This document shows positions 1 through 12,510 of a DNA stretch of 64,000 nucleotides, in pieces (the first letter of the stretch is position 1; each line of letters opens with the position of its first letter). This stretch comes from Annona cherimola (lineage: Eukaryota > Streptophyta > Magnoliopsida > Magnoliales > Annonaceae). A program made the position numbers and the translations under genes. The notes below the pieces were generated by a model that saw only the letters and a program-made list of their open reading frames with translations, was not told the origin of the DNA and ran no database searches. The DNA lies in the NCBI GenBank assembly GCA_030490835.1, contig CM059975.1, forward strand, positions 14,451,579-14,515,578, given 5' to 3'.

Positions 1-274
1 ATAATTGGGCATAATTTCATTCCAACTTAGGAATGACCATCTGTAGCAACACTAAGATCATTTTTGGCATTTCACTTCGTGGAGGGAGATGGGATGGTTG
101 GCTGACTAGGCATTTTGACTTCCAATCCAATGTTAAAGCGAGAGGGTATTTTCAACATTTTACTCCATGGCAGGCCAGCTTTCTCATGCCGTTATGGAAA
201 ACTGTTAGATGGGGATATGCTTGAAAAATGTGCTAAACTTTGTGGGCATATTTGCAATATTTGGAAACTTAAGG

Positions 275-326
275 ACATGAATGCGACATAGGTGGAACTT
301 ACATGAATGCGATATAGGTGAAACTT
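275..326. repeat. 26-bp tandem duplication
   Basis: ACATGAATGCGACATAGGTG at 275 is repeated with two or three changes at 301. The flanks also share AAACTTTG and GCATATTTGCAA, suggesting debris of a TTTGCAAATAT-type element. Nothing else could be identified in 1-450. Confidence 0.6.
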
Positions 327-450
327 TGTAAGCATATTTGCAAAAAATCCTTTTTTTTAAAAAAAATAAAGAAATCAGGATCAAACCAACCTTAGTTTGA
401 AAATGGGTTGGTGTTGGTTGAAGGATTGGGCAACCCAACCTGACTTATTA

Positions 451-850
451 TATTGATATTATGAGGCAATGATCCTAAAAAGCTGGCCTTAGAAGAGGTC
501 CTATAAGGCTAACCTAATTTACATGCTTTTTATTTTATTTTTGCTTTTTCATGAAATATATTATCATAAATGTATTTAATTCATAGACCAAAATTTACAA
601 GTTTTAGAGAAATTTCAAAAAATTGGAGATTTGTATATAGATGTTGAATTTCAAAATGAATTATTTTTTTAGATTCAAAATGACTTAAATACCCTAGAAG
701 TAGTTGATTTTTGAAATTCATAAAATATATTAATCTCCGAAAATTGTAAAATTTGGTATATGAAGTAAATACATCTAAGAGAACGAAAGATAGTAAATCA
801 AGTCAGCCTTATGGGAGCTCCTGTAAGGCAATCATTGTCCAATATTATAT
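451..850. mobile_element. Old hairpin-ended foldback element
   Basis: The arms mirror each other: AAATGTATTTAATTCATAGACC on the left against the complement of GGTATATGAAGTAAATACAT on the right. The central part contains AAAATGACTTAAATACCCT, also present in the 19502-19918 element. The right tip is itself a near-perfect palindrome, GCCTTATGGG/AGCTCC/TGTAAGGC, and the left tip a decayed copy. Arm divergence suggests an old insertion. Confidence 0.65.
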
Positions 851-916
851 ATGTAAGGTAAAATCTCCTAGTCCTAATTCTCCCCTCGTCCTCCTCTTTG
901 TTCTTCCAATCGCCTT

Positions 917-1150
917 GTCGCTGTCTCCCTCTGTCCCATCAGCACCTCCTCTAGTCCTCTTCTCCCACCATCTTCCTCTTTTCCGACTTCCATCACAACA
1001 CCTCTCTCTGTCCCACCGTCTCTTTGTCACTGCCTCCCTCTCTCCCACCAGCACCTCCTCTAGTCCTCTTCTCCCACCGTCTTCCTCTCTCCAGACTCCC
1101 ATCACAACACCTCCCTCTGTTCTGCTGTCTCTTTGTCACTGCCTCCCTCT
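917..1150. repeat. CT-rich tandem repeat, about 109-bp unit, two full copies
   Basis: TCGCTGTCTCCCTCTGTCCC at 917 recurs as TCACTGCCTCCCTCTCTCCC at 1026, and AGCACCTCCTCTAGTCCTCT at 941 recurs at 1050. A third partial copy starts near 1135. The long open frames across it result from the pyrimidine bias. Confidence 0.8.
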
Positions 1151-1539
1151 CATCCATCATAGCATCGCCACGGGCCTCTTTCCCACTTATCTCTGTAATT
1201 GCTGCCTCCCTCGTATCTCTTTTTCTTCATTGTCACCACTGTAACATCCCTCTCCCTAGCTCTTGCCACTGCATTGTCTCTCTCCCTCGCTCTCATTGCT
1301 TTCCCCTTCCCTTTTGAGTTCTGGCCTGTCGTCTGCCACCGGTGTTTCTTTGATACTGCTTCTTAGATTCTAACAGTCATCCTGAATTCCCTCTCCCTTG
1401 CCTTTTTCCCTCTGTATTCTGCAACACACATGCTCAATTTTCATCACACTTTTATTTTGTACATTTGAAATCCTTTTAACAGTTGTATCCTTCTTATCTA
1501 TTTTTATTGCATGACCTTTTTTTGTTGTCTTTTTTATCA

Positions 1540-1816
1540 GTTGGGTTTACAATAAAAATTTTCAAACTAAAACTTTTCAATTTATAACTTTTCACTCTCC
1601 GCATCTATTCTAATTTTTTTTTTATTTCTTCACATCTTCCTATATAACTACCCTACTCATCAATCATTTTTACATAATTATCCGTACAATTAACCTATCT
1701 ATTTTAATTTTATTCTCTTTACTCCTTACCATTAATCTATTATTTCACATCATTTTCTACTAATTCAAAAACTTTTGCACCAATGAGTTTTATCATTTCC
1801 CGAACACACGCTTAAA
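1540..1816. mobile_element. GTGTGTTTGG-family MITE
   Basis: Contains AACCTATCTATTTTAATTTT and TTCTCTTTACTCCTTACC, and ends ATTTCCCGAACACACGCTTA, matching the right end of the 8068-8335 element. Confidence 0.55.
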
Positions 1817-4080
1817 CAAGCCTTGAAATGGAAATTGCAATGCTTTTTCAATACAATTTCACCACATTCCATTGTGCCACATGGAGGAAAGGAACTGTTG
1901 TCAGAGGAATGGCATTGCTGTCCATCTCTTTTCTTCAACAATTGAGCCTATATTAACCATGGCGTAAAATTTGTTTTCTCCACGTCAATTTTTTTGTTTC
2001 GGTATTCAAAGTGCGTCAATTTTTTGTTTCAGTATTCGAAGCATCCCTAAAATGGCCTGTCTTTGTCTGCAGGAAATTTTTTCCTTCTATCTGGCCCTAT
2101 CATGGATTTTGTGCACCCCATAGGGTTGCAACTTTGGCATGTTTTGTAGAGGATAAATGCAGATTATGGACTTGTGTCGTGTGGCTTACAATTAATATGG
2201 TAGGTTCTTCAGCTTGCATGTATTCAACATTGAAGGAGGCTTTAGTCTGCTATTCGATGAGAATTGATCTACAAATGCAGTAATGGGAAATTTCATCTCC
2301 CAGATTACCATAACGTCTATACTGATTGGAGGATGCTGGTGGAGGGCATTGAACTGTTGCCTGCTGCTGATGTGGAGACTTGCCCAGCTGGAGTAAGTTG
2401 CTCAAGCTGGTGTCATCAGGCTGTCAAGGCATCTGGAAAGTCCAAGCCACTCAGTTTGTGCTGTGCTTGTTCTCAAATCTCAAGCGTGCTTCTCGCACAA
2501 AAAAGGTTGGTTTGTGCCTGTCCCTCGACAGGCATGTGTTCTTCCTAGTGGCACAGCATTACTTGATCGATGTTTGAAGTGGAATAGTCAGCACGTTGGC
2601 TAGGTCCTGTTTGGACAAGGGCTGATGGGTTTCTGGTAAATAAACTTTGGAAGATGGATTTGGAATTTTGAATTTCTTGTTATAAGAATGTAATGGTATT
2701 TTCTTCACTGTGTAACAAGTGTGCTTCTCTCTGCTATAAGCATTTCAGTCCAATTCAATGAATCAGTCGTCCTTCCCTTTTAGTCCAAACAAGCTTCTTA
2801 TCTTTTGGTACGAATTCGTAAACGATCCTGCTGACCACGCCAGCAACTCCTCACATCTTCCTTATTGGTAAAAGAAACGATTCTTGAGAGGCAACAAATT
2901 CAACGTATTGAGGCAATTTTGGAAAATGAAAATCTGAACAGCACAAGATATAGCTTGTTCCAAAGTGATTGAGATGTAGCTCTAGTGGTCAGTCGGTGAA
3001 CATTAACCATAGCAAACATATTTATTAATGGGATTAACAGTTAAAATCAATTATTTTCATGACGGTGAACAATATTAATAAAATTGCTTAAAACCCAAAA
3101 TAAAGAAAATTATACTACCAAATATTGAGATTAGAGGAAAACTTTTGTTTTGGTAAATAAAGAACGCATTTGAAAACACTTCAATGTGAATGGAAAAATA
3201 GAAAGATAGAAATTTAAAGTAAGCTTTCACTATATGAACAGAATTACAAAGGTTCTTCTCGTACAAATAAATATGAGGGGAAAAAAAATTCACAAGACCT
3301 CGCATAGAGGATGTAATACTCCCTACTCTTTAAAAGCCACTGAACATCAAGAATTCTCCTGATTTGCTTAGTATTTATATAGATTTATGTAAGTTGGCTA
3401 ATTATGTAGAGAATATCGCAAGTAGCTGCCGTTTAATACATCCAATGATTCTCACTTCAAAAAAAAAAAAAAAATACATCCAATGATTCTACCTAAGTGA
3501 CATCTTGAACATGTATGTTATATTTTATAGAATTTCGATATTAACTATTTATTAAAAGCCCGGATTCCAGCGCATGTATCAACTCCTTATTGGTGATTTT
3601 TAAAATTTCGTAATGATATTAAATGAATTTAAAAATTATTAAATTTCGTGTGATAAAAGATGTAAGTAGAATCCACACATGCATAAAAAAAAAAAAGAAG
3701 ACTATTTTTTATTGTCGCCCTTGAATCATCCGATTTACCTGTGGCTCGAACGACTCACATACAACTCCAAAAAATTTTGGTAGAATCTTTCACTGCAGCT
3801 CGAATGACTAGACAATATATCAATTTCTATATCGAAGTTAGTAGTTCTATTTTAGTTTTCATTTTGATGAAAATTATGTGCTGTCACACCATTTGAAAAT
3901 GCTTAAAAATAAATAAAGAAAAAAATACGGAAATTAATTTAACTCATTTTTATTATATTGATATATATATATATATATTGAAATATGTTAAATTCCAAAC
4001 AAGCGGAGTGTGAAGTAGCAATCTTCTTGAGCGCTCAGCTCTCTGTCTCAGCTCTCATCCAGTGAGCAGGAGCCAGAAAG
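1817..4080. other. Upstream intergenic region, no gene assigned
   Basis: About 2000-2580 is less AT-rich, with overlapping open frames of 65-94 codons on the plus strand, but no splice pattern or family could be recognised. It might be an exon, a pseudogene fragment or a non-coding RNA. 2940-3900 is AT-rich filler. The short duplication TACATCCAATGATTCT (near 3437 and 3475) flanks an A-run. A TA-repeat at 3961-3979 precedes the Mini-RNase III 5' UTR. Confidence 0.4.
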
Positions 4081-7000
4081 ATGGCGGCAGCAGCTGCCGC
4101 TGGTTGCGTGCGAGTGAGAGCCTCGTGGGATTTGAATCCCCACCCACTTCCCGTCGTCATTCCAAACCTTCCCAAGAAGAAAAACCCCAGCAAAACCCTT
4201 CGCAGCGACACCAATAGGAATCCCAGCGATGCCACCCCCTCAGCTGCAACGTCTACAACAGCACCGCCGCCGCCTCTCCAAAAGAAGAAAAACAAGGACC
4301 ACCTGTTTCCCATTTCGCAGCTCTTCAAAATCACCCAAGGCCCCACAAACAGTAATTTTTTTCCCAGAATTCTGGCCGTTGGCCTTTTTGCTCATGACTT
4401 CCTCTTCTTCTTCGTTAAAAGTAGGCCTGCGCGTATGCTATCATGCATTTTGTTGACAAAAACATCTTGATAATATTAAATAAATCAATAGTAACGCGTG
4501 CAAATGACTGAATTTTTTTTTACCATTGTATGTGTGTGGCAGTTACAGAAACCATTTGGTTGCATTGTTAGTTGAAGAATCATTAGTCAAGCTTCAGTGT
4601 TGGATTGCCTCCAAAAGTTCTTTCCTTGAATGAGATGTGTTTGCTGCAAAAATGAAATAACATAGAATAAATCCAATTTTGCTTGCATCTTTTGTATAGG
4701 CATAGACTTCCACTCGCACGGCCGGGAATTGTTGTGATGTCTGCTCTCCATGTTGACTGAGCTAAAACCGGAGCCTGTGAACGGCTACAGCTAGGGATTC
4801 AACCCCGGTGCTTGCTTAACTTAATTTTATGTTCGGTTGGATTTTGTGTGGGCAGAAATTTCACCACTCACCTAAATTGATTGGGTTCTTGTTGGAAAAA
4901 TAGTCAATTGACCAGGATTATGAGTGTTTTGGATAATTGATAAAGGAGGGCTCGGATCTTGGAGGTGGGCAGATGTTGAAAAATTATAGTTGTTAGGCTT
5001 GGAAGGTGTTGCATTGTACAGTAAAGGAGAAAGGAGAGCCTCTGTGACTTACCCTGCTCTGCCTCAAAAAAGCCATCTGCCTGTTAAGTAGAACATTGTC
5101 AGTTCGACTCCCTTTCGCCACAGTAGTGATTCATAACACTAATGGATCCAATTCATCACCATCAAAGGCATAGCCATCTCAAGCTGTCTGCAACATCTCC
5201 ATCCACCAGACTCACCAAGAGATTGGTCTGGTTTCTGCAACTTTTGTGTTGTTTCATGAATATCCTAGTACTGGATTTGCTGACCAGTGTTTCCTTATGA
5301 TTTGGCTTTTAACAGGGAAACAGGATGAGCAATACCTAGGTTATGACCGATGGTTGCCTGCTGCACCAAAGGTGGAAAAACCCCGATCCATATACAATGC
5401 AGCAGCTTTAGCATATATTGGAGACAGCATTTATGAGGTAAATAATTCTGGATTTTCTCCATATTTACTATAGATTTTAGCATTTGTCCAATAATATTTA
5501 ATATTCAGATGATTAGATCATGTATTATATTCTGTAGTTTATTTTTCATAGAGCAGATCTCATGAAATCCAAGTCTGTTTATTATGGTGTTCTAAATTAT
5601 CTGGCTTATCTATAATTTGTGTTTCTTAAAGCCTAGGCTGTTCTGATGGTAGATTAATTTTGTTGTCAATTATTGTTTTAATTATCCAGGAAAATGTCAA
5701 ACTACTTTTGCCTGGAACTTGTACCTTTTATTAGTTCAGAAAGCTTGACACTGGTATAAATGAACTAACTTAAAATGTGGGGACTTGCTTGTATGATTTG
5801 ATGAAAGATGTCCACCACCTGTGGATAGAGTTAGCAAACTTGATTAGTTTGCAAGAAAGCCATATGCATTAACATCCAGTTTCTATTTTGACAGATATAT
5901 CATTTTTTTATTGTAAATGCTTGTTTGGAATTCTTCAAAGAGTCTTTTAATTAGTAGTATATTCTTTGAAAAACTGTTGTTGTGAAAAATATCTAGGAAA
6001 GAAAAGAAAGGAAGAAACACATCTGTGGCCATTTCGAGTTTTCATGCCACTTTTCCTATTTTATATTTGCAAACTAAAAAAATTATGCTGATAACAAACA
6101 TCCATGTCAATTCTCTGTATAATTATACTTTAAGCGCAAAATACAGATACAGTCAATTGTAATTTGTAATGCATTGGTTTTGATTACCCTTCTGCTGATG
6201 TTGTAGGAAATATCTGTTCTAATTTTCTTTCTATTTTTTATTTTTACAGGCTAGCAATAGATAGATGAACATCTTGGTCTGTTTAATATGTTTTATTTTA
6301 ATTTGTGTCTTGTGTTTAGTTACTGTGTCGACGTTTTTCTACTTACATCCCTGTTTTCAAAACATTCAGCTTTATGCCCGTAGGCACTTTCTCTTTCCTC
6401 CCCTGAGTATTGAGGAGTACAATGACCGTGTAATGGCAGTAGTGCGCTGTGAAGCACAGGCATGTCTACATCCCTCCCTTGCTTTTTGTTTCTTTTAACT
6501 TACTTCAACAATTAAGCTTTTCTTTTACTATGATCTTAGTAGTGTGTGTGTGTGTACATATATTTAATGTTTTAGGATAAGATCTTATGTGTTGGTCAAT
6601 TATCTACATGATGCATCCATTTTACTCATTATTTTATTTCATGTCTTAGGACGCATTGCTTAAGAAACTTCTGGATGAAGACTACTTATCAAAAGAAGAA
6701 AGGCGAGTGTTTATTCTATTCCTTAAGGGCTGTTTAGAGTGAATTTGTTCAAGAATTATATTTTTTGCTATGTGTAATTTGATATTTTAATTTTTACAGA
6801 GAACTGAAAATTCATGTATCTATCTGATAATGCCTGACAATTAACAAATTAATTCTACGATTTCTAAGTTTTTGAGATTTTTATACATCTACTTCCTTTG
6901 TTTATGTGATGGAGTTCTCTCAGCATCTTTTAGGGTACAGGAGCAGATGCGAGGTTTTCGGGGTGCAGTCAATACACCCATTTAAAAAAAAAAAAAAATT

Positions 7001-10000
7001 GAAATTTTTTTTTATTCAACTGTTAATCTAAGTGTATTTAACATATTGTGTCACTTTTTACCATTTTTGAAGATTTTTAGATTTTTTTTGGATTTCTAAA
7101 AATCAGTGGCATTTTAGTAATTTTAGATTACTAAAAATGCCACTGATTTTTAAAAATCCGAAAAAAATATCTAAAAGTTTCCAAAATGGCAAAAATTAAT
7201 AAACATGTTAAATACACTTAGATTAACAGTTTCATGAATTTTTTTTTTTTTATAAAAATAGGTGTAGTGCACCCGGGTGCATACGATTACACCCAGAGTT
7301 TTTCTGGTTTTTGTTTTTTTTTGTTTTTCTTTAATAAAAAGAGATTCCTCTCTATTAAAATCGAGGGTTCTTTGGACCTGTCCTTGCAATGTATTTTCAG
7401 CGAAAGCAATCCAAATTGTGGATTCTGCTGTTGGCGGGCCATAACTATGAAACCATATTTGATTGACTGTAACCTGAAAGCATACGTGTTTTTGAAAATT
7501 CATAAATTCAATGTTCATTTGATACCTACCATCTATTGTGCTGCTAGATGCTTACATTGAGAGGGAAATGGCATCTCTCTCAAATTAGAATTCAATGTTC
7601 ACTGTATTTCTAACAACCAGTTCTGCTACATATCTATGTCAGAGGCCAAAATGTATGTTTTGGCCTTGTTGCACATTGGGCTATCATTTCAAGAAGATTG
7701 ATAGACAAATGCAGTTACGTTTCTTGGAAGATACACCAGTTTAGATTTTCCAAACCATGTATTGCTTCATGAGTTTGTCTAAATTTTGTGCAGGGATGTT
7801 CTTCGGTGGGGCAAAAATATTGGATCAGGGAAAACACGGACAGTAAAACGTGCTGGTGTGGCTGTCTACAACAGAGCGTCATCACTTGAAGCACTAGTAA
7901 GTCATCCCTAAGATTTTAGGTTCCTCAAAAAAAACAGCATGTTCAGAACCATTCATTTTCTACTGCTTAATGGAGGAGTTTTACTTGCCTAATATTCTGC
8001 TGTGGATTAGGATAATGCAATAAAAATATCAAAAAATAATAATAAATTCCCCTGCATGTTTAACTTAGGGTGTGTTTGGCAATAACAAAAAAATGTTAAG
8101 CTAAAACTTTTCACTTTCCATAATTACCTTATTTTTTAAATAATTTCTTCATATCTTTCGATACAGCTAACTTACTTTTTAATCATTTCTACACTACTAC
8201 CTATACAACTAACCTATCTATTTTAATTTTATTCTCTTTACTCCTTATCATTATTCCTATCATGCCACATTATTTTTTTAAAATTCAAAAACTTTTCATT
8301 TAAAAGTTTTGTCACTTCCCAAATACACTCTTAATTTTAGATGTGTGCATCTGATACTTAATTTTACGTGTATGCGTTTGATACTTGTAACTGGTATTAC
8401 TCTTTGTAATCTGTTGTTTATTGCAATCCATTGCCGTTGCCGTTGGGGCAATCGATGCTGCACTCAACTTTTCCCCCCCTTCTTTCGCAGGCGTTTTCTT
8501 CATTTTTGCTTTATCCACTTCTTTGGCAAAAGTTGCACTCAACCTATTAGCTAGTATTTTGGGTATTTTGGGAGATGTAGGGTAAATTCCTCTAATACCC
8601 ACATCATTTACCCATAATTCATTTTTTGTCTACAACATTTTAATAATTCCCCTAGTACCCACAACATTTTATCCTTAATTTCTTCTATGTCCTTACCATA
8701 ACAGACAGCTTAAACTACCATCATGTGTATAAATGACATTTTTGCCCCCCCACATTCGTTTTCGCCAAGCTCCATTTGCTTTGGCTCCTCCGATCGTGCT
8801 CGTCTTTCCATTGGAGGCTCTGTTACTGAGGGCACCATTGTCAGCTAAGGTGTTTTAACTGACTCTCTGGTGTTGGAACTGGACGGCTGTGATGAAGCAT
8901 GCAGCTAGTGATATCAATGTCGAGGAAGAGATGCAGTGCTGTCATTGGAAGAAGACGAATCGAATTTGCAGCAGACATCGGATTTAGCTTGTGCCGGCAC
9001 TGGCATCACTCAATCCACTAAATGTTGGAATCAAGGGAGGAGGATGGACAATTTGATCTAGCCATCAATTTCTGGTTGGTGGTGCTGGATTTTGGGCTGT
9101 GATTTTCTGCAAAAGGTGCCGGATCCAAATGGGGAAGATGATGGCATGTGGCTTCCATCCCTGCACGATAGACATTGCTCTGTCTAGGAAAGATGGTGTA
9201 AAAGGTCTGCCTACATTGCTTAGCTAGAATCAAGCTCGTTGTTGGAGAAATAGCAAGCAGATCTATGGTTAAGATCTTGGATTTGCTTAACAGACTGTGC
9301 AACGGATCTGGATGTCTTTGTGCGGCTGGACGGTTCAGGTTCATATCTGATAGCTGAGATTTCGGTTGGGTTTTCATCGGAGCAGAGCTTCCTGTGGGTT
9401 TCTTTTTCTGTTGAAAATATTAAAAAAATCGGCGTCGAGCAGCAGCCTTCAGAGTTCTGCTCATTGGTTTCTGGCAGGCAATGAGCTGCACAATTTCAAT
9501 AGCAGCAAAGGTCAACGGCAGGTTCCGATGTTAGCAGATTGGAGTGGTGGCTGACGGAAGAAGGTGGCAGCAGCAATGAGGAAGGACCAGCTGGTGCAGC
9601 GGTCTTCTAGGCAACGGCTCGTGGGTGGCTCTAGAATCGCGAATAAGCAGAGACAACTAGACATATTTTTTGGTGGGTTTCTCATTGGAAAAGCCGGATT
9701 TGGTGAAGACGACCGATAGGTAGCAAAGAAGATGGCCGGCAGCTGGATCCGGAGAAGATGGAGGACTGTAACACCATTCTTGAGAAGATGGCGGCTGCCG
9801 AAGAAGAAGATAGCTTGCCAGATCTGGAGATCAACGGTCAAATATGCGGCAACATAGTTAGTCGGCTGGGGAAGAAATCCTTGCCAGCAATATGTGGTGG
9901 GTTCCGGAGAAGGTGGCTGGCTATTTCAGCCCGATTGGGCAATTGCAGTATTAATAAAAAATAATGCTGGCATATTATCAATCTACCAAACGTAACTGAC

Positions 10001-10344
10001 GGAAAGTAACGACATAGGCATGGAAGGAATTAGGAGTAAAATGTTGTGGATATTAGGAGAACTGTTGAAATGTTGCTAATATGAAATGAAGCATGTGCCA
10101 ATGTCATAGGTATTAGAGGAATTTACCTGAAGATGCAGTTAAGACTGTGTAGAACTCATCTACATCTCTGCAGACACATCATGAGTTCTCCCATGCCTGC
10201 ATAATAATCTTTATTGTCTCTGTTATATAGGTGGGATATCTGTACCTGACAGATGTGGAACGCTTGGACGAGGTCATGCAAAAGCTGGGATTCTCCACTG
10301 GGTCTTCCGCTGAGCTGGTATTGGAAGAGGAAGAAGGTAAATGA
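4081..10344 (+). CDS. Plastid-type Mini-ribonuclease III (RNase III domain without dsRBD)
   Basis: Exons: 4081-4351, 5316-5437, 6370-6459, 6650-6702, 7794-7896, 10231-10344 (TGA). Phases join cleanly to give 250 aa. Residues 1 to about 90 are Ala/Arg/Ser/Pro-rich, fitting a plastid transit peptide. The Mini-III signature AYIGDSIYELYARRHFL starts at residue 123; Asp127 and Glu131 match the metal-binding catalytic acids of RNase III enzymes. The downstream motif DVLRWGKNIGSGKTRTVKR is also typical. There is no double-stranded-RNA-binding domain, as expected for this class. In Arabidopsis the two homologues RNC3/RNC4 act in chloroplast rRNA maturation and intron turnover; the same role is inferred here. 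Introns 3 and 4 need GC donors (CAG|GCATGT and AAG|GCGAGT), since every nearby GT gives a stop or the wrong frame. Intron 5 is 2.3 kb and full of transposon sequence. The start ATG sits in a GC-rich context and opens the transit peptide. Confidence 0.93.
6703..7793 (+). other. Intron 4 of the Mini-RNase III gene, GC-AG type, with a nested foldback element
   Basis: The exon before it must end at 6702 so that GAA-GAA-AG joins G-GAT-GTT and reads EERDVLRW. The intron therefore begins GCGAGT and ends CAG. The GT four bases further on would put the next exon in a frame that stops quickly. A 300-bp inverted repeat (about 6950-7300) lies inside the intron. Confidence 0.75.
6950..7300. mobile_element. 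Foldback MITE of the shared-core family, in intron 4 of Mini-RNase III
   Basis: Long inverted repeat centred near 7130: GTTAATCTAAGTGTATTTA on the left is mirrored by TAAATACACTTAGATTAAC on the right, and AAAATCAGTGGCATTTT by AAAATGCCACTGATTTT. The right end carries the palindrome TGCACCCGGGTGCA; the left end has a decayed version (GGGTG...CACCC). It has no coding capacity. Confidence 0.8.
8068..8335. mobile_element. GTGTGTTTGG-ended MITE in intron 5 of Mini-RNase III
   Basis: Begins GGGTGTGTTTGGCAAT and ends with TTCCCAAATACACTCTTA, an imperfect terminal inverted repeat. The interior is the AT-rich block seen many times in this window (AACTAACCTATCTATTTTAA, TTTATTCTCTTTACTCCTTA). Near-copies lie at about 1540, 23204, 33970 and 40957. 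Confidence 0.7.
8581..10127. mobile_element. TIR element of about 1.55 kb with GC-richer interior, in intron 5 of Mini-RNase III
   Basis: The ends are inverted repeats: GGTAAATTCCTCTAATACC at 8581 and GGTATTAGAGGAATTTACC ending at 10127. The similarity continues inward for roughly 100 bp: ACCCACAACATTTTATCC near 8659 is mirrored by AAAATGTTGTGGAT near 10040. The interior (8750-9960) is much richer in G and C than the surrounding intron. It contains only short ORFs on both strands that I do not recognise; no transposase was seen. It resembles a non-autonomous DNA transposon, perhaps carrying captured host sequence. I found no convincing target-site duplication. Confidence 0.7.
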
Positions 10345-10592
10345 TAGTGGAATTTTTGTTGTGTAATCAACTGGCTCCCAAACGTTGGAACCTGCGAAAA
10401 TAGTGCCATACACTCCGTTTCTATGTTCGTTTGTATCGCTCTAACCTCAGCCTGTTCTCATAAAAATGTGGAAATGTCTGTGGAGCTGGAAGACGTGAAT
10501 TTTCTATAGATAAAATCATTGCTACCTTAGCTACCTACAGGTTATACTAAATGATTGCCAATTCTCAGTCAGCTTTTTGATTGAGAAGCACT

Positions 10593-10875
10593 TGGGGTCC
10601 GTTTGTGTTAAAAGAAAAAGAAAAAAATCCTAGATCATTCTACACATCTTTTGATATAATTTGACTTCTTAACTACCTCCCTATCTTACTTTTTCTATTA
10701 TTGTTTCTACATTGGGATCATTTTTTTTAACATCTTTTCATACATTTATTTTATTTATTTTTATCTTTATTCCTTTTATTACATATTTATATCTCTATTC
10801 TATTCACTCTTAATCATTACCTCTGTTACAGCACATAACACGAACTTTTTAAAAAAATTTCCCACATTTTTTTTT
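10593..10875. mobile_element. Decayed MITE-like AT-rich repeat downstream of Mini-RNase III
   Basis: GGGTCCGTTTGTGTTAAAAG followed by the ACTACC / TATTTTTTATCTTTATTCC type interior of the GTGTGTTTGG family. The right end is unclear. It lies just beyond the stop codon and probably contributes to, or lies near, the 3' UTR. Confidence 0.4.
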
Positions 10876-11351
10876 CCCAATCTCTTACCGATCCACAATG
10901 GAAAACCAGGCTGTGCGTTGAGGCAACCAACAAACAATGCAGTTTCTAATGACAGCCCATAAATAACTCAGGTTATAAATTGGAGAAGTTCAGATTTGAG
11001 TTAAAACCGTGCTGCTAACCGGTTAGGTTGTCATTTTTTAAGTCAGGCTTGAGTTATTGAGAATTTCTTTTGTTTTTCCCCCTTCTCTCAATGGGAATCA
11101 GCAAGGCTAAGTTATCTTTTTGAATTGGTGTTTTTGTTTTTGTAAAGATAATAAAAATTCGATTTAAGCAATTCATTTAAAACCAATGTAACTCAAAATG
11201 GTTAACAGTTAACATTAGAATTGATCGGAAATTGAGAAATAGAAATTAGATTCGACTTGGAGAATTTGAGATGATTTTTAGAAAACAAGATGAGAGTGTA
11301 TAATAGGGTTAAGTCATGCATCTATTATAAAGGGAGAATGATTTTATACAT

Positions 11352-12102
11352 TAGGGGTGACAATTGGGACGGGTTGACTCGTGACTCGGACTTGACCTAA
11401 TCCTTTTTAGCTGGTTAAAATTAATCTTTTTTTGACCCGGTATAAGAAGAGGTCAAAAATTTTGACTCGAATTTAAAAATAGAGTTGGTGTAGGTTAACT
11501 ATGTCCCGACCAACTTAACATATATTAATTTATTAAAAATTATAAGTATATGTTTAAATCTTATTATTATTTTTCTTTTAAAATTTTCATATTTTTTATA
11601 ATTAACTATATCAACAGTGGAAGAATCAACTTATCCGGAAAATAATATAAGAATTAATTAGAGAAATTTGCACATATATAACTCTTACATATAATTGTAT
11701 ATTAACCTATTTTAATAAATTTATATTATATTTTTTCATATTTTGTTTTAGTAATGATGCGTTTTTTAATAATTAGTAAAATATTGAAGCATATAATATT
11801 TAAATTTAGTATAAGTATATTTCTATATTTGATAGGTATATAAATTTTTAAAATCATTTTATTTGCATTTTTTACCCGAATTTCTATCTCGAAATTGGTC
11901 CGATACTCTTGACTGGATATCCCTCGTAAGGAATCAAAGGACCAATTCGAAATTTGTCGAAGGACCTATTTAAAAAAATGAGGATTAAACTGACATTGTC
12001 TTGATACAATATAAAAATAGAGTCAAATTGAATTTTCGAGTAGGGTTAGAGTTGCTCAAACCCTGACCTAGTACGACCTACCCCGATTCCACCTCGAATA
12101 TA
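11352..12102. mobile_element. Degraded TIR element with hAT-like ends
   Basis: Begins TTAGGGGTGACAATTGGGAC and ends with the inverted relative ...CCTACCCCGATTCCACCT. Right-end bases seem lost where the next foldback begins (about 12093). The interior is AT-rich with no coding. Confidence 0.4.
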
Positions 12103-12510
12103 CATCATAATATATTTGAGGCTAAAATATAAATGTTCATTTATCTTAACAATTAATTATATTTTTTGATATTTCTTCATAAACATGTTTTTCTAAGTAT
12201 ATTTAATATATATCTAGTTTTGTTATTTTAAATACTTTTACATATTTATTTTTTATTTTTCAAAAATATCAATTTCAGAGGCATTTATGTCATTTTTTCA
12301 TCCCTTTAAAAATTTTAATTTTTTAATTTTTAAAAATAAAAAATAAATATGTAAAAATATTGTAAAATGACAAAACTTGGCATATAGATTGAATACACTT
12401 GAAAAAATAAGTTTGTGAAGAAAAATTAAAAAATATTACTAATTGTAAAAATAAATAGTGATATTTTAGTTTAAAATACATTATGATATGTATAATCTAG
12501 CTCCATGATA
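12093..12510. mobile_element. Foldback element, same subfamily as 21818-22232
   Basis: The left arm (CTTCATAAACATGTTTTTCT, TACATATTTATTTTTTATTT) is mirrored on the right (AAAAATAAAAAATAAATATG, TTTGTGAAGAAAAAT). The left tip CCTCGAATATA...TATATTTGAGG is itself an inverted repeat. Confidence 0.65.

Noticed and set aside
753..1317. Open frames of 163 and 97 codons rich in Ser, Pro and Leu
   Set aside because: They follow from the CT-rich 109-bp tandem repeat, which lacks stop codons in several frames.
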